DNA from: Ramicandelaber brevisporus
Lineage: Eukaryota > Kickxellomycota > Ramicandelaberales > Ramicandelaberaceae
DNA length: 10,547 nt
Direction: 5' to 3'
Assembly (NCBI GenBank): GCA_025201865.1
Contig: MU603316.1
Span: 1-10,547, forward strand
Shown: positions 7,090 through 10,547 of the stretch, one piece after another
Position numbering within the stretch: position 1 is the stretch's first letter
Layout of the letters: every line of letters begins with the position of its first letter
The notes under the pieces: model-generated
Told to the model about the DNA's origin: nothing
Seen by the model: the letters and a program-made list of their open reading frames with translations, nothing else
Databases searched by the model: none
Made by a program: the position numbers and the translations under genes

Positions 7090-7809
7090 AAGCACAAACC
7101 CAGAATCTGAGTTTAATTTTGCTTTGCTCTGTTTTGCTTTGCTTTGTTTTCAGTTCTTTTCTAGCTCAACAGAAATCGCATGGGTTTATGCGATTGAGCA
7201 CAAGCCAATCATCGACGATTAGAAGGTTGACAGTGGATGCCAAGTTTAGCGCAGTCTTCGATTTTTACATTCCGTAGACCAGAGGCACAGTCCTCCCCCT
7301 CTCTTTCGAAAGAAGCCTTGTACCTGAAACGGAGTACTCTTCTTCTACCTCGGCGTCGCTCTACCTCCTCCTTTCTTCTTTCTCGCCCTGCCTCAATAAA
7401 GAGGAACGAACGCACGAACAAACGAAGCCTATCTGTTTCTGTCTCTGTTTCGATATCTATCTGTGCCTCACCTTTCTCGCACAACATTCGCAGCACTCAC
7501 TCACTCACACACAGCGTCCCTCTTTGACCTTCCATTCCGCCGCACTCACCAACCTCACCTTCCTCCTCCAGTCAACCACGAGCTCCCCAAAACTGAACTT
7601 TTCTGCGCGATTCCTGCAACCTTCGATTCGTGGCTCGCCCTCCTTCATAACGCAACAACATAGCCAACAAAGCTGCTCTTCCTTCCTTCCTTTCCTCTCT
7701 TCCTCCTTCGACACTTGTAATCCTACTGGCAGCAACAGCAGCATCTCCACCAGCAAAAACGAAACGAAACGAAAGAGCAGAAAAGAAACGAAGCAACGAT
7801 TCCTGCAAC
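7090..7809. promoter_or_regulatory. Isomerase 3' region and calcipressin promoter/leader
   Basis: 720 bases with no supported gene. The first part (7090-7200) is the likely 3' UTR of the isomerase, with TTTTGCTTTGC-type repeats and the hairpin at 7164-7199. No AATAAA lies close to the stop; one at 7395-7400 is about 310 bases away. A CCAAT lies at 7205-7209. From 7240 to 7809 there is no ATG in any plus frame, and the sequence is pyrimidine-rich (CTTCCTTCCTTTCC type), turning A/C-rich just before the start. This fits promoter plus long 5' leader of the calcipressin gene. A short frame on the same strand (7524-7976) is unsupported and has no ATG start. Confidence 0.6.
7164..7199. other. Imperfect inverted repeat / hairpin after the isomerase gene
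   Basis: The left arm GCTCA (7164-7168) and ATCGCAT (7175-7181) pairs with the right arm ATGCGATTGAGC (7188-7199). The loop is GGGTTT, and there is a six-base bulge (ACAGAA) on the left side. The inner part is a perfect 8-base stem if AATCGCAT (7174-7181) and ATGCGATT (7188-7195) are taken. It lies 75-110 bases after the stop codon, so it probably falls in the 3' UTR or just upstream of the next promoter. Its role is unknown. Confidence 0.6.
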
Positions 7810-9162
7810 ATGATGCCGCCCATAAACAGCAACTACAGCAACGACAGTCATTTACCGCTGCCCATCTCGCCTCCATCTGTCTCCGCCACTTCACCCGGCG
7901 GACTCTCCCCCTTGATTGTCTCGGCGTCAGCACGGCAGGCAACCAACACCCTTGTCATCACCATCCAGCCGTATGAAACCAAAGTTTTGAACGAGATCTC
8001 CACTCTGGCCACTCATGCTGGTGATGTGCGGTATTTCACTCCACTCCGCACGTTTGAGCGCTGTCTCATCACGTATACAACGTCAGCTGAAGCCGCGCGG
8101 CTAAAGGCGCTGCTGCCTCGGGGCACGCAAGTGCTTGGGTCTCGGATTGGCACGTTCTTTGGTACGCACACGCCGCTGATGCCACCGTCACCAACCAGCT
8201 CAGCACATTCTTCCACAGTCGAAAACTCGGAGATCGAGTCTCTTGGCAAACCATCTATCGAGAACGACAGCGAAAACGATGCTCTGAAAACAATGAAAAT
8301 GAACAAACCGATCGACAAGTTGTATCTGCAGCTGCCTCAGTCTGAGCGCCAGTGGCTGGTGTCGCCACCAGGTTCACCACCAGCTGGATGGGTGCAGGAG
8401 CGGGAGGGTCCGCCGAACGACACGCCAATCGCAGCAGATTTGATTGCAGCGCTGCGGAAGCTGGATGACTCTGGATACAGAATGGCCATTGAGATTCCAT
8501 CAGAAGGAAGCAGCGATAACGATGACGATGATGATGATGATGATTTTGATGTTGATGCTGATGATGTCAGTGATGATGAAGATGACAAAAATAGCAATAT
8601 GGATATCGACGATGAAGATGAGGCAAATATTAGTGATGTTGAGATGGCTGGTAATGTTAACGCAATCAGCCTGTCCCCACCATTATCAGCATCCACCACT
8701 ACAACCAGCATGAGTCTGAATGCGACGCCTCAACTCGGAAACGTTGTTCTTTGTGATGACGGTTTTCCTAGGAGAGGAGTTAAGCGCAGCATGACCGACA
8801 GCTCTGTTCAATCAACAACCTCATCCACCGATTCATCATCTGGCCAGCCACAGCTGAAACAGCAGCATCATCATCAACATGCTGAAAAGCCACGGCGGAC
8901 GCACACTGTTTCTGGAGCTACTATGCGGAGACCGCGGATCCTGATTGAGGATTGGGATCAATTACATGTGTCCAGTCCAATGTCTCCGCCATTCTTGCTG
9001 TCTCCAGTATCACTAGCCTCCAGCTCAGCATCACCTCCAACGTTAGTGATTCCGCCTGGCCCAAATGGTGGCATTGGTAGTAGTAGCGGTAGTAGCAATA
9101 TCAGTAGTATTCCAAAGACCGCACTACCACCACCACCGCCACCGCCAATGGGATTCCACTAA
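7810..9162 (+). CDS. RCN1: Calcipressin / regulator of calcineurin
   Basis: 450 residues; start at the first of two adjacent ATGs, with A at -3 and no ATG for 570 bases upstream. Calcipressins bind the Ca2+/calmodulin-dependent phosphatase calcineurin and tune its activity. Residues 45-118 form the RRM-like domain (NTLVITIQPYE, then FERCLITYTTSAEAARL). LYLQLP (171-176) and WLVSPPGSPPAGW (182-194) are the family signature; Ser185 and Ser189 correspond to the phosphorylated serines. LIAALRKL (211-218) continues the family core. Residues 234-278 are strongly acidic. RPRILIED (374-381) resembles the calcineurin-docking PxIxIT motif, with Glu in the last place; human RCAN1 has PKIIQT in the same order after its own acidic stretch. 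The tail (383-450) is Ser/Pro-rich and ends in polyproline (440-446). At 450 residues it is about twice the length of yeast or human forms. The extra length is low-complexity sequence before the signature, between the acidic stretch and PxIxIT, and at the end. Convergent with the RING gene. Confidence 0.88.
   Translation: MMPPINSNYSNDSHLPLPISPPSVSATSPGGLSPLIVSASARQATNTLVITIQPYETKVLNEISTLATHAGDVRYFTPLRTFERCLITYTTSAEAARLKALLPRGTQVLGSRIGTFFGTHTPLMPPSPTSSAHSSTVENSEIESLGKPSIENDSENDALKTMKMNKPIDKLYLQLPQSERQWLVSPPGSPPAGWVQEREGPPNDTPIAADLIAALRKLDDSGYRMAIEIPSEGSSDNDDDDDDDDFDVDADDVSDDEDDKNSNMDIDDEDEANISDVEMAGNVNAISLSPPLSASTTTTSMSLNATPQLGNVVLCDDGFPRRGVKRSMTDSSVQSTTSSTDSSSGQPQLKQQHHHQHAEKPRRTHTVSGATMRRPRILIEDWDQLHVSSPMSPPFLLSPVSLASSSASPPTLVIPPGPNGGIGSSSGSSNISSIPKTALPPPPPPPMGFH
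8521..8580 (+). repeat. GAT/GAC codon repeat, acidic tract of calcipressin
   Basis: Eight consecutive Asp codons (8521-8544), mostly GAT, are followed by GAT-rich codons through about 8580. They encode Asp-rich residues 238-257. The near-pure GAT run suggests slippage. An acidic stretch in this place is also present in vertebrate calcipressins, so the charge is probably functional even if the exact repeat is not. Confidence 0.85.
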
Positions 9163-9288
9163 ATCCTTCTATGTCAACTATTAAAAAGAAACACAAACAC
9201 AACTACAACCACACAATCTTTCTATTATTTAATGTATTTGTTTTAATCAATCTAACTTTTATTCAATAGCTGTGCTTGAGCGTTTGGT
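9163..9288. other. Convergent 3' ends of calcipressin and RING genes
   Basis: This A/T-rich spacer between facing stop codons holds an AATAAA for the minus-strand RING gene at 9263-9258, about 26-31 bases after its stop. No perfect AATAAA is seen for the plus-strand calcipressin gene; TATTAAAAAG near 9180 is the nearest A-rich candidate. The transcripts may overlap. Confidence 0.6.
9258..9263 (-). terminator. AATAAA polyadenylation signal of the RING gene
   Basis: The minus strand reads AATAAA here, 26-31 bases beyond the TAA of the RING-H2 gene. This is the usual hexamer and lies at a plausible distance. Cleavage would fall some 10-30 bases further on, inside the spacer. Confidence 0.55.
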
Positions 9289-10503
9289 TTAGATGCCGGC
9301 GCCATAAGCGAGCGGCTGTAGAGGTGCAGATGCGAGAGATAGTATTGCTTGATTACTACGCAGAGATGTTGAACCTCTTCGTTGGATAATAACATGCAAA
9401 TCGTATGGATGTTGATCTCGGCTCTTCAACTTGTACACAAACCTTGCCCACCAACCACGCTGATTGTCTCCATTGTCATTGATAGACTCTCTTCGGGTGA
9501 ATATATTGGTGGTAAAATACACAACGACAGTGTGTCCATTGTCGTACGACGCTGATATGCAAACTGGTCTTTCTCGTTCAATGACTCGACCGAGTCGTTC
9601 CAAGCATATCTCGTCAATCAGCACCTCGAAAATCTCCTTCACTTCATTATGTATATTTAGAGCTGCTGCGGCACTGATTCGCGAATTACTGTTGGCTGTG
9701 GCGGTGGCTAGCGTGGCTTTGTATTCTTCGACTTCGGAGGTGGTTCGAGTATCGGTCTTGCATAATGGACACAGTGCGCTGGTGGTTGTTAACCAAGGGT
9801 CGACACAGTCTGCATGGAATACATGACGACATGCTGGCAGAACACGCACCGTATCGCCGACTGCAAACTCTTCGATGCAAATACTACAACATTCGTTTGT
9901 GGATGGCGGAGCTGGTGAATCCTGAAGAGGATGAGTCGGCTGCTTGGAAGCGACGCGAGCAAGCGATCGGGCCTGTACTAATGCATCGACAGGTGGCTCG
10001 GCATTGTCGTTGTCGTCATCATCGTCTGCGTCGTCATCGCTAGTCTCGATTTTGTTCAACTTGCTCTCGTCATTCTTGGACTCGATAATCGCAGGCACGT
10101 CGTTTGATCGAGTAAGCAGCTGCTCCTTGTTTAAATCATCCAGCACAACCGTTCCAATTTCATGCAGATTCTGTTTGACTGGCTTCGGTAGGTTTGCTCT
10201 GGCTTGCGCGCGTCTCTCCCGATTCCCTTGGTGCCAATACCTGAGTGCAAGCTGTATCGTATCCGTAATGACAATTTCCTCGTCGTTTGATAATGGTCGT
10301 CTACCTAGCAGGAACCGGTTGAACAAACACCACCACATGCCGGCAGTGGGCACAAGGCAGCCAATGACGATAAAAGCGACTGTTGCTGCTGAAAGTGCTG
10401 GACTTGAGGAAGTGCCAGAACTGCTGTCTGTGGGATTAATTGTAACAGAGGCTGAATGCTGTGGTAGAGCGATAGCAACCACAAGCAGCAACAGCGCAAG
10501 CAT
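9289..10503 (-). CDS. Membrane RING-H2 E3 ubiquitin ligase
   Basis: 404 residues. Residues 1-19 are a signal peptide (MLALLLLVVAIALP) and about 38-62 a membrane segment, followed by LGRR, so the rest should face the cytosol. The RING-H2 domain has Cys206, Cys209, Cys225, His227, His230, Cys233, Cys245 and Cys248, and the E2-contact Trp237 in DPWL. All eight zinc ligands are present in C3H2C3 order, so ligase activity is expected. The short lumenal part (20-37) is Ser/Thr-rich, and there is no protease-associated domain. Residues 155-168 are acidic (Asp-rich). Residues 283-375 form a folded-looking region (EVKEIFEVLIDEICLERLG; then alternating strands such as VVVYFTTNIF and YDLHVIIQRRG) that I do not recognise. 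Substrate and organelle are unknown; ATL-type and RNF-type membrane ligases act in ER, Golgi or endosomes. The ATG is 44 bases from the window edge, and an N-terminal signal peptide supports it. Confidence 0.85.
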   Translation of the reverse strand: MLALLLLVVAIALPQHSASVTINPTDSSSGTSSSPALSAATVAFIVIGCLVPTAGMWWCLFNRFLLGRRPLSNDEEIVITDTIQLALRYWHQGNRERRAQARANLPKPVKQNLHEIGTVVLDDLNKEQLLTRSNDVPAIIESKNDESKLNKIETSDDDADDDDDNDNAEPPVDALVQARSLARVASKQPTHPLQDSPAPPSTNECCSICIEEFAVGDTVRVLPACRHVFHADCVDPWLTTTSALCPLCKTDTRTTSEVEEYKATLATATANSNSRISAAAALNIHNEVKEIFEVLIDEICLERLGRVIERERPVCISASYDNGHTVVVYFTTNIFTRRESINDNGDNQRGWWARFVYKLKSRDQHPYDLHVIIQRRGSTSLRSNQAILSLASAPLQPLAYGAGI

Positions 10504-10547
10504 CCAAGTAGTTTCGTTATGTAAAGTAGTGTAATAGTAGTTGAGAA
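10504..10547 (-). promoter_or_regulatory. 5' leader of the RING gene (partial)
   Basis: The 44 bases upstream of the RING start run to the window edge. On the sense strand they are C/A/T-rich with few G and no ATG, like the leaders of the other genes here. The promoter itself lies outside the window. Confidence 0.4.

Noticed and set aside
7505-7976. Frames of about 145-150 codons on both strands in the calcipressin leader
   Set aside because: Composition follows the pyrimidine-rich leader, no family is recognisable, and the plus-strand one has no ATG start.
8337-8711. Ser-rich minus-strand frame of 124 codons
   Set aside because: It is the complement of the GAT-rich acidic tract of calcipressin and has no domain.

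Overview
The window is nuclear eukaryotic DNA with six protein-coding genes and no recognisable RNA gene, mobile element, CRISPR array or virus. Coding regions start at ATG without ribosome binding sites. The products belong to Golgi/ER trafficking, peroxisomal beta-oxidation, calcineurin control and membrane RING ubiquitin ligation. All five complete genes read as single uninterrupted frames, so the genome is compact and intron-poor. The RING-H2 spacing, a compact calcipressin with an SPPxSPP block, and a secreted trypsin-fold protein suggest an early-diverging fungus, perhaps a zygomycete of the Kickxellomycotina/Zoopagomycota kind. That placement is inference; no marker gene settles it.

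Layout, left to right. (1) 1-599, minus: the first 199 codons of a UBE3D/Ipa1-like (HECT_2 family) protein, cut by the window edge. (2) 600-737: a short head-to-head promoter with AAAC and ACTTAC repeats. (3) 738-3491, plus: a ZW10-family tethering/kinetochore protein with several low-complexity insertions. (4) 3492-3629: convergent 3' ends with a heptamer repeat. (5) 3630-5234, minus: a secreted, single-pass membrane protein with a trypsin fold whose catalytic His and Ser are both replaced. (6) 5235-6261: a large divergent promoter region with CTG/TTG repeats, a GT/GC alternating tract and a CACGTG box. (7) 6262-7089, plus: a crotonase-family enoyl-CoA delta-isomerase ending in the peroxisomal signal AKL. 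(8) 7090-7809: a hairpin, then a 570-nt stretch with no ATG, read as the long leader of the next gene. (9) 7810-9162, plus: a calcipressin (regulator of calcineurin). (10) 9163-9288: convergent 3' ends. (11) 9289-10503, minus: a RING-H2 ligase with signal peptide, membrane segment and an unrecognised C-terminal domain.

The genes do not form a pathway and there is no operon. Genes are arranged as alternating divergent and convergent pairs. Themes across the window are C/A-rich leaders next to the start codon and strand-specific absence of ATG upstream of starts. The most interesting items are the membrane-anchored pseudoprotease, the conserved-looking C-terminal domain of the RING protein, and the ATG-free leaders.
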